Shown: piece by piece, positions 1 to 8,165 of the stretch
Position numbering within the stretch: position 1 is the stretch's first letter
How the letters are laid out: each line of letters begins with the position of its first letter
Notes under the pieces: generated by a model
Told to the model about the DNA's origin: nothing
What the model saw: only the letters and a program-made list of their open reading frames with translations
The model's database searches: none
Program-made: the position numbers and the translations under genes
From: a virus
Reading direction: 5' to 3' (one strand)
IMG/VR virus record: IMGVR_UViG_3300014911_000013
Span: 1-41,753 of that record
DNA length: 41,753 bases

Positions 1-830
1 ACCTTCTCCCGTCGTGAGCGTATTTTGTGCGATATGAGTTCCGCGAACCGGTGGATCTCCCGCGGCACCCTGTACGACTGCGCCAGAACACGCTCGCGGT
101 CGCCGGGCAATGGAGGGTCGAAGAATGCCCGTGGCTCCGCACCAGACCATTCATACAGCGATTGATCGTCGTCTCCGAACAGCGCCAGGAACCTGGTTCG
201 CCACGCTCGGAGCACGTCCAGTTGGAGCGGCGTATGATCCTGCGCCTCGTCCACGAGGACGACCTGCTGCGCCGGTAATACCCCGCCCCCGCGGCACGCC
301 TCGAGCCACATTGTATAGTCCATGTAGCCCGCGTCCTCACACCAGGCCTTCCAGTCTCTGTAGATCTCTCTCGCTTGCTCGTCCCACCGCGAGACCGGCC
401 ACATCCGCTGCCGATATTCCACCATACGTTCGAATGCGAGCGACCCGCGCGACATACGCGTCTCAGGCGCCTGTTCGTCCTCGTCGTCGTCGCTTACCCG
501 TCGGAGGCGCGGCACCTCGTCTGACCATCGCGCCGCGAAGCGCGGTACATCGAGGAACTCCTCGATCTTCGTCTCCGCCGGTGGCCCAGCCCCGAGCGCG
601 CGCTTGCACCGCGCGTGTAGCGTCGTCACGTTGTCCTTCCCCAGCAGCGTGACGAGATCAGTCCCGCTCCCATCGTCTCTGCCCGCCGCTTCGCGCACCG
701 CCGCACGCGTCAGGGAACAGACCGACACCTGGTCTTCTCCGAAGACGTCCGCCGCGCGAACCGCCCAGCGGGTTAGCTCTGTCGTCTTGCCCGTGCCAGG
801 TGGGCCGAAAATTCTATACTCCGCTGTCAT
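1..830 (-). CDS. UvrD/Rep-like superfamily I DNA helicase (3' end cut by window edge)
   Basis: The reading frame starts at ATG 830 and stays open to the window edge, giving 276 codons of the N-terminal part. Visible SF1 motifs are a Walker A loop GPPGTGKTT at residues 9-17, a Walker B/DEAD-equivalent VDEAQD near residue 193, motif III GDDDQSLYEW near residue 215, and a SYRVP segment near residue 253, all in UvrD/Rep order. Motifs V and VI lie outside the window. It overlaps the end of the Prim-Pol gene by 17 bp, so it belongs to the same replication operon. Expected role: ATP-driven unwinding during phage replication or recombination. It could equally be a RecD2- or PcrA-like accessory helicase; the family level is firm, the subfamily is not. 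Confidence 0.85.
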   Translation of the reverse strand, partial: MTAEYRIFGPPGTGKTTELTRWAVRAADVFGEDQVSVCSLTRAAVREAAGRDDGSGTDLVTLLGKDNVTTLHARCKRALGAGPPAETKIEEFLDVPRFAARWSDEVPRLRRVSDDDEDEQAPETRMSRGSLAFERMVEYRQRMWPVSRWDEQAREIYRDWKAWCEDAGYMDYTMWLEACRGGGVLPAQQVVLVDEAQDHTPLQLDVLRAWRTRFLALFGDDDQSLYEWSGAEPRAFFDPPLPGDRERVLAQSYRVPREIHRFAELISHKIRSRREK

Positions 831-2223
831 TCCACTCTACTCCTCTCACTATCCGCGTCCTGCCCTCCACCGTCCGGAACTGGCGCCGTTCCGCGCCAGC
901 TGCGCCGAGACGCTGCGACGCCTGCCGGAGCGATATGTTAATCCGCCACCGTGCGGACATGTGCCTACAGAAGTCTTCCAGGCTGAACCACGCCTTGCCG
1001 TTGCGATAGAACGCCCCGCTCGCTGGCACCTCACCCTGCGCCATGGAGACCTCGGAGAGATAGAGTCGCACGTAGTGCATTATCTCCCCCGCCGCTGTGG
1101 CTTCGCCGCCGGTCTCCACATCCCGCGCTACATCCAGGATTCGCTGCGCGACCTGCTCGTGCGTAGGCACCGACGTGGCGCTCCGGCGACGGATAACAAT
1201 CTTTGTAGCCTCCGCGACCGCGGTCTGTAGCCCGCGCGGGCTCATCAGCTGCTGCGTGCTGACGGCCACCGACCCCTGGTCAAATACGAGCTCGAGCGTA
1301 GTTGGCTCGCCGGTGATTCTTCGGACGTCGCGCAGGCGCACCCCATCACCGAGGAGTGAAGAGATAATCTCAAGCTTCTGCTCTCTGTCCACCGTCTCCT
1401 CGTCTCTCTCGCGATGCATTATAGACTCGATGACGGTCGTCAGTTCATCACGTTCCAATGGAGGTTGACACTTCTCGTTCCACGCTGACAGAAGCGTCTC
1501 CGCCTCAGTCCTCGACAGCCCAAGCCCGAAATAACGCCCCGCCAGTCGCGCAGCAGTCTGGTTCCGCTTGCCGGTGGGCGTGCCATGCACCAGCGCACTG
1601 TCATACCACGACAGCGCCGCGTCATCCTGCGTACCATGACGACCGCGCCGCCGCTGGAAGACAGAGAGATCGATTTCCGGCAATTCAACGTCGAAGATGC
1701 TCCGGCCAGGCAGCCACTCGTATCGCGACCCGCTGGCATGCCTCGATGGCGGCACGACGACAAATGCGCCCTCGGCGCGGATATCCACGCCTGGCAGGAC
1801 GCGCACCCCCGTCCGCGGCGCCAAGGTCGCGTCCTTAGGCCAGCGAACGTACACATGCCACCCGCCGCCCCCCGTCCGCACCGTCGGCGCCAGCGGCAGC
1901 TCACCGTCCTTAAGCCCGAGCGCCTCGGACAGCGCCTCCTTGCCCTCCTCGCTGTCTATGTCGAGGACGATGACGCCTGAGACCTCTCCCGTGACCACTC
2001 CCAGATTCGAGTCCGGATGTCTTCTCAGTTCCGCCTCGATGATCTCCTCAGTCGCAGCGACGCTGCACCGTTCACGCCACCGCCCCCGGGGATGCTTCCC
2101 GGGGCGGTCGCAGTTTTCGTCACCGCACGTGCACGTGCCGTCGTCGTTAATTCCGTGCACGGCTACAACTGATAAGCCAGCTCTCACCAGTGCTTTCGCA
2201 TCATCTATGATGCTGTCGTGCAT
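814..2223 (-). CDS. Bifunctional primase/polymerase (Prim-Pol family)
   Basis: This is a 469-residue protein starting at ATG 2223, with GGAGG seven bases upstream; the longer frame to 2271 lacks a good site. The N-terminal ~190 residues match the archaeo-eukaryotic-type Prim-Pol domain: a Cys/His/Lys-rich loop ending PGKHPRG, the metal-binding pair D88/D90 in IVLDIDSE, a TGGGGWHVYV segment, and VVVPPSRHASGSRYEW. Residues about 205-270 look like the PriCT-1 domain that usually follows it. The C-terminal ~80 residues look like a small helical/winged domain. Known role of the family: primer synthesis and limited DNA polymerisation at phage or plasmid replication forks. The usual fused helicase domain is absent; the neighbouring SNF2 and UvrD-like genes may supply unwinding. 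Confidence 0.88.
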   Translation of the reverse strand: MHDSIIDDAKALVRAGLSVVAVHGINDDGTCTCGDENCDRPGKHPRGRWRERCSVAATEEIIEAELRRHPDSNLGVVTGEVSGVIVLDIDSEEGKEALSEALGLKDGELPLAPTVRTGGGGWHVYVRWPKDATLAPRTGVRVLPGVDIRAEGAFVVVPPSRHASGSRYEWLPGRSIFDVELPEIDLSVFQRRRGRHGTQDDAALSWYDSALVHGTPTGKRNQTAARLAGRYFGLGLSRTEAETLLSAWNEKCQPPLERDELTTVIESIMHRERDEETVDREQKLEIISSLLGDGVRLRDVRRITGEPTTLELVFDQGSVAVSTQQLMSPRGLQTAVAEATKIVIRRRSATSVPTHEQVAQRILDVARDVETGGEATAAGEIMHYVRLYLSEVSMAQGEVPASGAFYRNGKAWFSLEDFCRHMSARWRINISLRQASQRLGAAGAERRQFRTVEGRTRIVRGVEWNDSGV

Positions 2224-2290
2224 TACGCTTCCTCCGAACTCACAGCGCGCGGGAGCCTGGTCGGCCCCCACGCGCGTTGATGCTGCTTAT

Positions 2291-2767
2291 TTAGAACGGT
2301 GGCATGTTGTCATCGTCATCTGCCGCCTGCTTCCTGGAGCGCGTGGCCTCCTCCCTCGCACCTCTCGGCGCCTGCTCCGAGTCGAGCGGCTCGACGCGCG
2401 AGACTCGATTGAAGTCACGCTCTTCGCCGTCGCGGCCGCGGCGTCGCTCTGTGGTGATTGTGAGAAGCGCACGGCGGCCGACGAAGTCGTCCGTGTCCCC
2501 GCTCCAGACGCCATCGAGCTCCTCTTTCACGAACGCTGCGATGTGCTGCTTCAGGTTGAACAGCGCGTGCTCCTGGAGACTCGTGTACGATCGGATCTGG
2601 CGCCCGGCATGCTCCCCCAGGGCAATCTCCCACTGCCACACCAGCATCGGATTCCCGGAGCTGCTCTCGCGCTCCTCAGTGCTAAGGAGCTGCGCGACGT
2701 ACTTCCCCGACGGTATCGCTTCCCACGCGGACTCGGCGTTCGACAAATCAATCACGATCTTAGGCAT
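2291..2767 (-). CDS. DUF669-family single-strand DNA-binding-like protein with acidic tip
   Basis: This 158-residue protein starts at ATG 2767 after AGGAGG. The N-terminal ~120 residues have the pattern of phage DUF669 proteins (an early block ending PSGKYVAQL, then MLVWQWEI, then DFVGRRALLTI), a family found in recombination modules and usually treated as SSB-like. The C-terminus is low-complexity and ends DDDDNMPPF, which resembles the acidic, Phe-terminated tip through which bacterial SSB recruits partners. It sits between the flavoprotein and the primase. Likely role: coating single-stranded DNA and docking replication proteins. The function is inferred from family, tip and context. Confidence 0.75.
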   Translation of the reverse strand: MPKIVIDLSNAESAWEAIPSGKYVAQLLSTEERESSSGNPMLVWQWEIALGEHAGRQIRSYTSLQEHALFNLKQHIAAFVKEELDGVWSGDTDDFVGRRALLTITTERRRGRDGEERDFNRVSRVEPLDSEQAPRGAREEATRSRKQAADDDDNMPPF

Positions 2768-2768
2768 T

Positions 2769-4109
2769 TCACCCTCCTAGGATATTTCTCGCGGCTTCTA
2801 TACCGCTTACTGCACATGCGACATGGCTATCTAGATAGCCGCTGGCATTTCCAACCACGTACACGCCTGGCACCCCGCTGACCTGCCAGCCGCGGTCAAC
2901 GGCAATGCGGTATCCATAATACTTCGCCTCGGGCGCGTAGATAACACCATTGGGCAACAAATCCGGCAACGCCTCCGACAGCGCTAAGATGAATCGCGCG
3001 AATGCACCGTGGACGCGCTTCGGAAGCACCCTGCCGAAATCGAACGCTATCGCCTTGTGATTCGTCCGCCGAAGCTTTCTCCTTCGGCCTCGCGCGACAC
3101 GGAGAAATTCCTCAATCGTCTGCACCGCCGTGCCGCCAGCCGCGTCGTTGACCCCTCGCGCCAGCGTGCGGACGTACTCCGGTGGGTCAGAGATCTCGTC
3201 CGTCTGCGCAATCCGCAGGATCAGTGCGAAATTACTGAACTGCGACTTCTTCTCGAGGAGATACGAGTGCCCGTTGACGTTTATGAAGCCCAGGCTCCGG
3301 TGGTTCTCGTTGACGACGAAACCACGCTGGTTGCAGCAGAATGTACGCACCTGCCAGTCGTCGTCGTCAGAGACCAATTTCCAGTCATAGAACTCCTCGA
3401 ACGCAGGCTCCAGCGCCTTCGCCGGTGCCTCGACCCGAAGGCCAAACCCCGCGTGCCCTGGCACCAGCGTGGCGCCCAAGCCGCGCAGCACCCGCTCGCT
3501 CCAGCCAGTCCCCGCGAGCCCGGTCGCGATCACCACAGCGTCGAATTCCTCTGTTCCATCTCGATGCTGAACAGCGACCTTGCCGCTCGACGGAAAGACG
3601 TCGTCAATCCCGCGCCGCACGAACTTGACGCCACGCTCGACGAGGTCGAGGATCTGCAATTGCGTCACAGCGCGGATCCCTTCCGTCCCGAAATGCAGGA
3701 GCGGGTAGGTCTGGAAGGTCAGCCCCGTCCCGCGCCAGTTCGGCGTCTTAGTTGACGAACTCGAAACCAACCGGTACGGGATCCCGCCCGAGCGCGCGAG
3801 CTCCACAAAGCGCTTCCCCACCGCCGCGAGGAGATCGTCGTATGTCGCGGGATCGAAGACATCGAGCCCTTGCGTCCCCCTGCCAAACGTGAGCTTCCCG
3901 TCACTCATACCGCCCGCGCCACCGTCGCCCTCGAGGATCGCGCACGTCTCGCACGGGCAATGGTCGAGCTCAGGCAGGCGGCACTCTGTCCGCGCGGACA
4001 TACGATCTCCGCGCTCGAAGATCGTCACGTCAACCTTGCCCACCAGGCCCTCGGCCGTGAAAAGCCCCGCTGGGCCAGCACCGATAATCGCAACTCGCCG
4101 CTTCCTCAC
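2769..4109 (-). CDS. FAD-dependent dehydrogenase, COG2509-like
   Basis: This 446-residue protein probably starts at GTG 4109, whose G is the last base of the upstream TAG stop, with GGGAGG before it; a TTG at 4124 would add five residues. It opens with a Rossmann FAD-binding loop VAIIGAGPAGL. It carries the COG2509 signatures GDGGAGGMSDGKLTFG (with a CPCETC cysteine cluster just before it), a NVNGHSYLL segment followed by SNFALIL, and a C-terminal FAD motif VPGVYVVGNASGYLDS. The family is annotated as uncharacterised FAD-utilising dehydrogenases; no substrate is known to me. It is unusual inside a phage recombination operon, flanked directly by the Sak4-like ATPase and the SSB-like gene. The family call is firm; the role is unknown. 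Confidence 0.85.
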   Translation of the reverse strand: MRKRRVAIIGAGPAGLFTAEGLVGKVDVTIFERGDRMSARTECRLPELDHCPCETCAILEGDGGAGGMSDGKLTFGRGTQGLDVFDPATYDDLLAAVGKRFVELARSGGIPYRLVSSSSTKTPNWRGTGLTFQTYPLLHFGTEGIRAVTQLQILDLVERGVKFVRRGIDDVFPSSGKVAVQHRDGTEEFDAVVIATGLAGTGWSERVLRGLGATLVPGHAGFGLRVEAPAKALEPAFEEFYDWKLVSDDDDWQVRTFCCNQRGFVVNENHRSLGFINVNGHSYLLEKKSQFSNFALILRIAQTDEISDPPEYVRTLARGVNDAAGGTAVQTIEEFLRVARGRRRKLRRTNHKAIAFDFGRVLPKRVHGAFARFILALSEALPDLLPNGVIYAPEAKYYGYRIAVDRGWQVSGVPGVYVVGNASGYLDSHVACAVSGIEAARNILGG

Positions 4110-4855
4110 TAGTTCCCCTCCCAAAGGCTCAGGATCTTGCTCATGTCCGGATCGAAAATCCCCCGCGCCTGCACCCCCCGTGCTTTGGCGAGGTAGCGCA
4201 TTTTCGTCTCCTCGGAGACATGCTCGCTCAGGAGCAGGTAGCGCCGGAGCCGCGTGTTGCCCTCGTCGTCCGTCTCCTCGAATGTGGTCAGCCTGGCCAA
4301 CACGTCCACAAACGCGCCAGCCTCAACGCCCAGCTGACCCGATAGCTGCGGGCACACCACGCCGAGCCGCTCGTCCGAACGCTCGTGCGCAAGCATTAAG
4401 ACGTGCATCCGCGCCTCCGGATCGTCCTGATACGCAAGATTCCTAAACGCCCTGATGACCTTGCGCATCTGGTCGCCCGTGCGCAACCAGTCCTGTCTGG
4501 TCGGCACTGGCGTTGCTTCGAGATCCTCCGCGCTCGCCCCACTGCCGACGATGCTCGCGAGACTCAACGCCCGCTGCATCTCGGTCAACGTGTCGAGCAC
4601 CACGCACCGATAGCCGCTCTTGCCCGAGGCGAGCATGTCGTAGACCTCCTGGACATCCGCCCACGACCGCGGCCGGACTATATCAACCGCCTTCCCGCGA
4701 ATCGTAAGCGTACCTGCCTCGAAGTCCACTAGCAGCACCGGCGACGTCGCCTCGCAGTCCGCCGCGGTGCCCGCGAGATGTGTCTTGCCAGACCCCGTCA
4801 CACCGTACACAAGGATGTTCAGGAACAGCGTGTCCTCTGCCGATACGATTTTCAT
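4109..4855 (-). CDS. RecA-fold phage ATPase (Sak4-like / AAA_24)
   Basis: This 248-residue protein starts at ATG 4855 with GGAGGG four bases upstream. It has a Walker A loop GVTGSGKT (K24), a DFEAGT segment, and a Walker B strand CVVLDTLTE. This matches the small P-loop ATPases (AAA_24; Sak4 when phage-encoded) that promote single-strand annealing or recombination together with a phage SSB. The nuclease gene ends two bases upstream of its start and the flavoprotein start overlaps its stop, so it is translated as part of one operon. The SSB-like and nuclease neighbours support a recombination role. A general phage NTP-binding protein is the fallback call. Confidence 0.8.
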   Translation of the reverse strand: MKIVSAEDTLFLNILVYGVTGSGKTHLAGTAADCEATSPVLLVDFEAGTLTIRGKAVDIVRPRSWADVQEVYDMLASGKSGYRCVVLDTLTEMQRALSLASIVGSGASAEDLEATPVPTRQDWLRTGDQMRKVIRAFRNLAYQDDPEARMHVLMLAHERSDERLGVVCPQLSGQLGVEAGAFVDVLARLTTFEETDDEGNTRLRRYLLLSEHVSEETKMRYLAKARGVQARGIFDPDMSKILSLWEGN

Positions 4856-4856
4856 G

Positions 4857-5774
4857 CTACCCTCCAGTTTGAGTGTCGCCCGAGATATTACCACCGCCCC
4901 GCCCGTCTTGTTCATACTGTTTCCGACGGTGGTAAGATGTTCTGAGAATGAATTCCCAATCGCCGCCGCTCTGATACACGCGGCAGACCTCGCGGAAGTC
5001 GCACATCGCGCAGCGCACCTGCGCGGGTTGCGGATAGATCAGAACTTCCCTGCCGCGCGTCGCGATCAGCTCGCGATACTGCCCGTACGCGCGTGTCAGG
5101 AACACCTCGATGTGCCTCTTCGTACGCGAGACCACGTGCCGCTCAAACAGCCGCGACCGAACGCGCGGCCCTGGACGCTGCTTCCGCAAGCCGTTCCAGA
5201 TGACCCCTACTACGTGCTCCCCCTCGAGCCCGAGGTCGTCTGCCAGCGCCTGCCCCAACCACACCTGCGCGGACATCTGGTGATCGAGCTCGAGCCACGA
5301 CGGATCGAACCGCTGGAATGTCTTGTGCTCAAGGACGTAGAGATTTCCGTCCTCATAGCTGCGCACCAGGCCGTCCAGGCGCGCGTTGAGAATGCACGCC
5401 GTCCGCCGCCCCGACGGCGCAGGCAGCGGGCGACGAAGGACATGCTCCGTCGCGAGCACCTCGAAGTTGTCGCGATTCTTGTACGTCTCCCTGTACCCGC
5501 GGAGCATCGCGATCCCAAGATCCCGATGATCCCTGTACTCCGTGGGATCCAGGTCGTCCCTGCGCGCGTCCCAGACAGAGACGAAAACGTCCACAAGATC
5601 CCCGCGGCCAGCGTAGTATTCCTCGAGCGCGCGGTGGATCGCCGTGCCGAACTCGAGCGCCACCGCGCTGGCGATAGGCCGCCACCCCTCCCTATACCCA
5701 AGGTGCCATGCCAGCCGACACGACATCGCGTTCAGCTGGCTCGGACTCAGCGTCACTTGCCGTCGCTTTGCCAC
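4857..5774 (-). CDS. PD-(D/E)XK nuclease with likely Fe-S cluster (AddB/Cas4/RecB-like)
   Basis: This 305-residue protein starts at GTG 5774 after GAGGAGG. It shows the order of the PF12705-type nuclease: LSPSQLNAMSC at the N-terminus, the G-x3-H motif GTAIHRALEE (H47, E51), the acidic residue D134 in ARLDGL, and the catalytic E-x-K in VLEHKT (E149, K151). Cysteine C19 plus C255, C258 and C264 (CAMCDFREVC) form the one-plus-three pattern that binds a 4Fe-4S cluster in AddB and Cas4 proteins. Expected role: DNA end processing for recombination with the adjacent Sak4-like ATPase. The first 83 bp overlap the SNF2 gene. No CRISPR array is present, so this is not a CRISPR adaptation protein here. 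Confidence 0.85.
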   Translation of the reverse strand: MAKRRQVTLSPSQLNAMSCRLAWHLGYREGWRPIASAVALEFGTAIHRALEEYYAGRGDLVDVFVSVWDARRDDLDPTEYRDHRDLGIAMLRGYRETYKNRDNFEVLATEHVLRRPLPAPSGRRTACILNARLDGLVRSYEDGNLYVLEHKTFQRFDPSWLELDHQMSAQVWLGQALADDLGLEGEHVVGVIWNGLRKQRPGPRVRSRLFERHVVSRTKRHIEVFLTRAYGQYRELIATRGREVLIYPQPAQVRCAMCDFREVCRVYQSGGDWEFILRTSYHRRKQYEQDGRGGGNISGDTQTGG

Positions 5775-7314
5775 TTCTCAACCTCCTCATCAGTTCATTC
5801 ACTTGCACTTCACGCTTTTGGCTGATAATGTCGAAGATGTGCTCCTCAATGCTGTCTCTCGTCAATATCACCACAGTTTCCACTTCCTCGGCCCTCTGCC
5901 CGATCCGATATATCCTGTCTTCCGCGTGGATATTCCCAGCCGGATGCCAGGCGAGGTCGAGAAAAATCGCCCGCCGAGCCGCGACCAGGTTGAGCCCCTC
6001 GCCACCGACGCCGTGCGTCGCTACCAGCGCCTGCGCGTCCTCCTCAAGCGCCGCAAGCGCACGCTCGCGCTCGCGTGGAGACACGCTCCCCGTGAGCAGC
6101 ACCGCGCGGATGCCCTCGGCGTTGAGCCGCTCGACGGCGCGCTTCGCGAGTTGCTCGAACATCGTGAAGACAACCGCCTTGCCGTCGCCCTCGCGGATGA
6201 CCTCGACCAGCGCGTCTAGCTTGCTGCCGCCCTTATAGTCAGGAAAGACCAGGGACGGATCCAGCGCCAGCTGCCGCAGGCGCGTGACCTCGCTAAGCGC
6301 GCCGTCCGACCACACTTCCTCGTTACCGAAGCGCACCCGGCCGGTCTCGAGCATCTCATCGTACAGCGCCGCCTGCCCAGCAGGCATCTGGTAGCTCACG
6401 ACCCGCCGCGTACGCGTCGGGAGCCCATCGAGCCTGTCCTTCTCCCGCCTTAGGACATACACCGAGAGGATACGCTCCAACGCCTCGCGCTCGCCGTCCT
6501 TGACCCCGCCGACCTTGATTCCGTAGCGCGTCTCGTGCACGTCGAAGAAGCGCCACGCGAACAACCAGTACGACGAAAAGCGCGCCGGATCGACAAGGTG
6601 GAGAAGGCTCCAAATATCCGACGCGACGTTGACCGTCGGGGACGCTGTCAGGAGGAATACCCAGTCCGCCTCCGCGCACATCCGCTTCAGCACGTCGAAT
6701 GTCTGCGTCTTCCGGTTCCGCGCATTGTGCGCCTCGTCCACGATGATGAGGTCAGCGTGCAGATCGTTCAGCAGAATCTGTGCGAAGTTGCAGATGAGGA
6801 ACTCATCAGTCCACGACCCCAGGATCTCCTGCCGCTCGTCCGCATTTCCCGTCAGCGCCAGCGGCGACCTGGTCGTCCAGCGACGGACGTGCTCCGCCCA
6901 GTCTGGGATCTTGGAGTCGTTACAAACGATAACCGCCCTGCGCGGCTTAGCAGCGTCTGCTGCAACTAGAGACATCACCGTTTTCCCAAGTCCTTGGCTA
7001 TCCGCCAGGATACCACGCCGCGCGGCCAGGAGCCAGCGCACCGCGACCCGCTGGTGCGGAAGAAGATCGTCGCGACCAGGGGCGTCGTCCTGCCCCGCGA
7101 GCGATAGGAGCTCCTCCTGACGCTCCCGTATCTCGCGGAACCGCACGCGCAGCGCAGGAGAGATTTGGACTCGACCGCGATTGTGCATGAGAATGCGGCG
7201 GGCGACGTCGCCGCATATAGGAAACGATCGAGGAGGTCTGCCGAAGGGGCAGATTTCTGGCGGGACGTCGCCCTTGAACATCATTCTATCACGATAGAGA
7301 TATAGCGTCCTCAT
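5692..7314 (-). CDS. SNF2-family DNA helicase/translocase
   Basis: This 540-residue protein starts at ATG 7314 in a four-base ATGA overlap with the previous stop. Motifs in order: LPHQRVAVRWLL (Q/I region, ~85-96), Walker A SQGLGKT (K111), DEAH at 193-196, LTASP (III), then in the second RecA lobe VVFTMFEQ, ATHGVGGEGLNLV (V), and the SNF2 hallmark DRIYRIGQ (VI). Stand-alone SNF2 helicases are common in phage replication modules, where they are taken to unwind or translocate on DNA. The last 83 bp overlap the nuclease gene, whose conserved N-terminus requires that overlap to be real. The small upstream gene is coupled to it. Confidence 0.92.
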   Translation of the reverse strand: MRTLYLYRDRMMFKGDVPPEICPFGRPPRSFPICGDVARRILMHNRGRVQISPALRVRFREIRERQEELLSLAGQDDAPGRDDLLPHQRVAVRWLLAARRGILADSQGLGKTVMSLVAADAAKPRRAVIVCNDSKIPDWAEHVRRWTTRSPLALTGNADERQEILGSWTDEFLICNFAQILLNDLHADLIIVDEAHNARNRKTQTFDVLKRMCAEADWVFLLTASPTVNVASDIWSLLHLVDPARFSSYWLFAWRFFDVHETRYGIKVGGVKDGEREALERILSVYVLRREKDRLDGLPTRTRRVVSYQMPAGQAALYDEMLETGRVRFGNEEVWSDGALSEVTRLRQLALDPSLVFPDYKGGSKLDALVEVIREGDGKAVVFTMFEQLAKRAVERLNAEGIRAVLLTGSVSPRERERALAALEEDAQALVATHGVGGEGLNLVAARRAIFLDLAWHPAGNIHAEDRIYRIGQRAEEVETVVILTRDSIEEHIFDIISQKREVQVNELMRRLRSGKATASDAESEPAERDVVSAGMAPWV

Positions 7315-7601
7315 GCTCCGCGCTCCTCCGCGATCTCCGCGAGTTGCGAGGAATATTTTGGCATAGCGCGGAGGACGACGTTCATCTGTTTCTGAGAGAC
7401 CAGCTGGCCCGCGAGCACCCGCTCCGCGATGCTGGTCAGAATCTCCGCATCGCGGGCGTTGAAGCCCACGCCGTTACGATAGACCGTCCGGCCCGTCGCC
7501 TGCTCGTCGGCCTCCTGGCGCGCGTAGATGGCCAGCAGCGCGCGGATGGCCCACCGCGGGTCGCTGCTCACCTTCCGTCGAATCTCTTCCTGGCTGATCA
7601 T
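7311..7601 (-). CDS. Small conserved phage protein upstream of the helicase
   Basis: This 96-residue protein starts at ATG 7601 with GGAGGG upstream and is stop-start coupled to the SNF2 gene. The core RTVYRNGVGFNARDAEILTS and the following QLVSQKQMNVVLRAMPKYSSQL resemble a segment I have seen in other phage and bacterial proteins near helicase genes (arginine/asparagine-glycine-phenylalanine core, then a helix with regularly spaced Lys/Tyr). It is predicted to be helical and soluble, with no membrane segment. I know no established function; the coupling suggests a helicase partner or loader-like accessory, which is inference only. Confidence 0.75.
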   Translation of the reverse strand: MISQEEIRRKVSSDPRWAIRALLAIYARQEADEQATGRTVYRNGVGFNARDAEILTSIAERVLAGQLVSQKQMNVVLRAMPKYSSQLAEIAEERGA

Positions 7602-7680
7602 GCTTCCCTCCGGAATCTCGTTTAGCTCAGCTTAGCACATCCTCGCCGCGAGAGAAATACCCTGCTCACTCCCGGAGGGC

Positions 7681-8052
7681 CTACTCGCCTCGCTGTTTAC
7701 GCCGCCACCGGAGGACATGCGCCAGCGCGTCGCGCGCGTGCCTTCCGCGTACCAGGGCGGCCGCGCACTGCCTGTCCAGCGCCCCCGCCCCAGGCGGCTG
7801 GAGGACGAGCCGTATGCCCTCCTCCTGGCATATCAGTGTGACCGCGCCGATGACCAGTAACGGATCCCTGTAATTGACCGCCCTGCCAGCCGTGCCGCGG
7901 AAGTCCTCCATGACCACGACGTCCGCGCCGCGGATCCAGTCGCGCAGCTCACCAAGCCCCCGGATCTCCGCCGACCGCACGACACCACCCTCCTCCCGCA
8001 CGACGCCCGTCGTCCCGCCAGGGTCAATCCCAACTACGATCTCGCTGCCCAT
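7681..8052 (-). CDS. RuvC-like Holliday junction resolvase
   Basis: This 123-residue protein has an RNase H-like fold pattern: the first strand VVGIDPGGTTG carries D10, VVVMEDF carries E49, and the C-terminal helix RHARDALAH carries D108, matching the acidic triad of RuvC-type resolvases. The chosen start is ATG 8052, ten bases after AAGGGGG that forms the end of the upstream promoter/leader element. A frame-compatible ATG at 8145 would add 31 residues encoded entirely by that repeated element, and I reject it. It is the first gene of the replication block. Expected role: cutting branched DNA before packaging or during recombination. Confidence 0.8.
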   Translation of the reverse strand: MGSEIVVGIDPGGTTGVVREEGGVVRSAEIRGLGELRDWIRGADVVVMEDFRGTAGRAVNYRDPLLVIGAVTLICQEEGIRLVLQPPGAGALDRQCAAALVRGRHARDALAHVLRWRRKQRGE

Positions 8053-8056
8053 GCCC

Positions 8057-8152
8057 GAAATTCCCCCTTTATTTTTGAAGAGAGTGAATCTTATAAAGTT
8101 ATATATCGAACGCGCCTCAAAATTAAGGAGCGGATTGCTTGGCATTGTTTCC
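8057..8152 (-). promoter_or_regulatory. Conserved promoter/leader element, copy 1 (replication block)
   Basis: This is one of three near-identical AT-rich elements in a GC-rich genome. On the minus strand it reads GGCGCGTTCGATATATAA, then CTTTATAAGATTCA, then a pyrimidine/A stretch, then AAATAAAGGGGG. TATAAG is a fair -10 hexamer, but no -35 is conserved at the expected distance. The G-rich end can act as the ribosome binding site of the RuvC-like gene that follows directly. It is interpreted as a promoter with leader for the replication block; a phage-specific factor or activator may be needed. Confidence 0.6.
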
Positions 8153-8165
8153 CCTCAGCCCGCCG

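Noticed and set aside
110-2881. Plus-strand frames in the replication block
   Set aside because: They are shadows of GC-rich minus-strand genes: no ribosome sites, low-complexity Arg/Pro/Ser-rich sequence, and they overlap firm genes.
8101-8131. Archaeal-type TATA promoter and archaeal host
   Set aside because: The AT-rich element resembles a TATA box, but GGAGG ribosome sites, peptidoglycan-degrading lysin and holin-like gene fit a bacterial host.
8053-8145. N-terminal extension of the RuvC-like protein through the promoter element
   Set aside because: All three copies can be read in that frame, but differences between copies change amino acids and copy 3 precedes an unrelated gene, so conservation is at DNA level.
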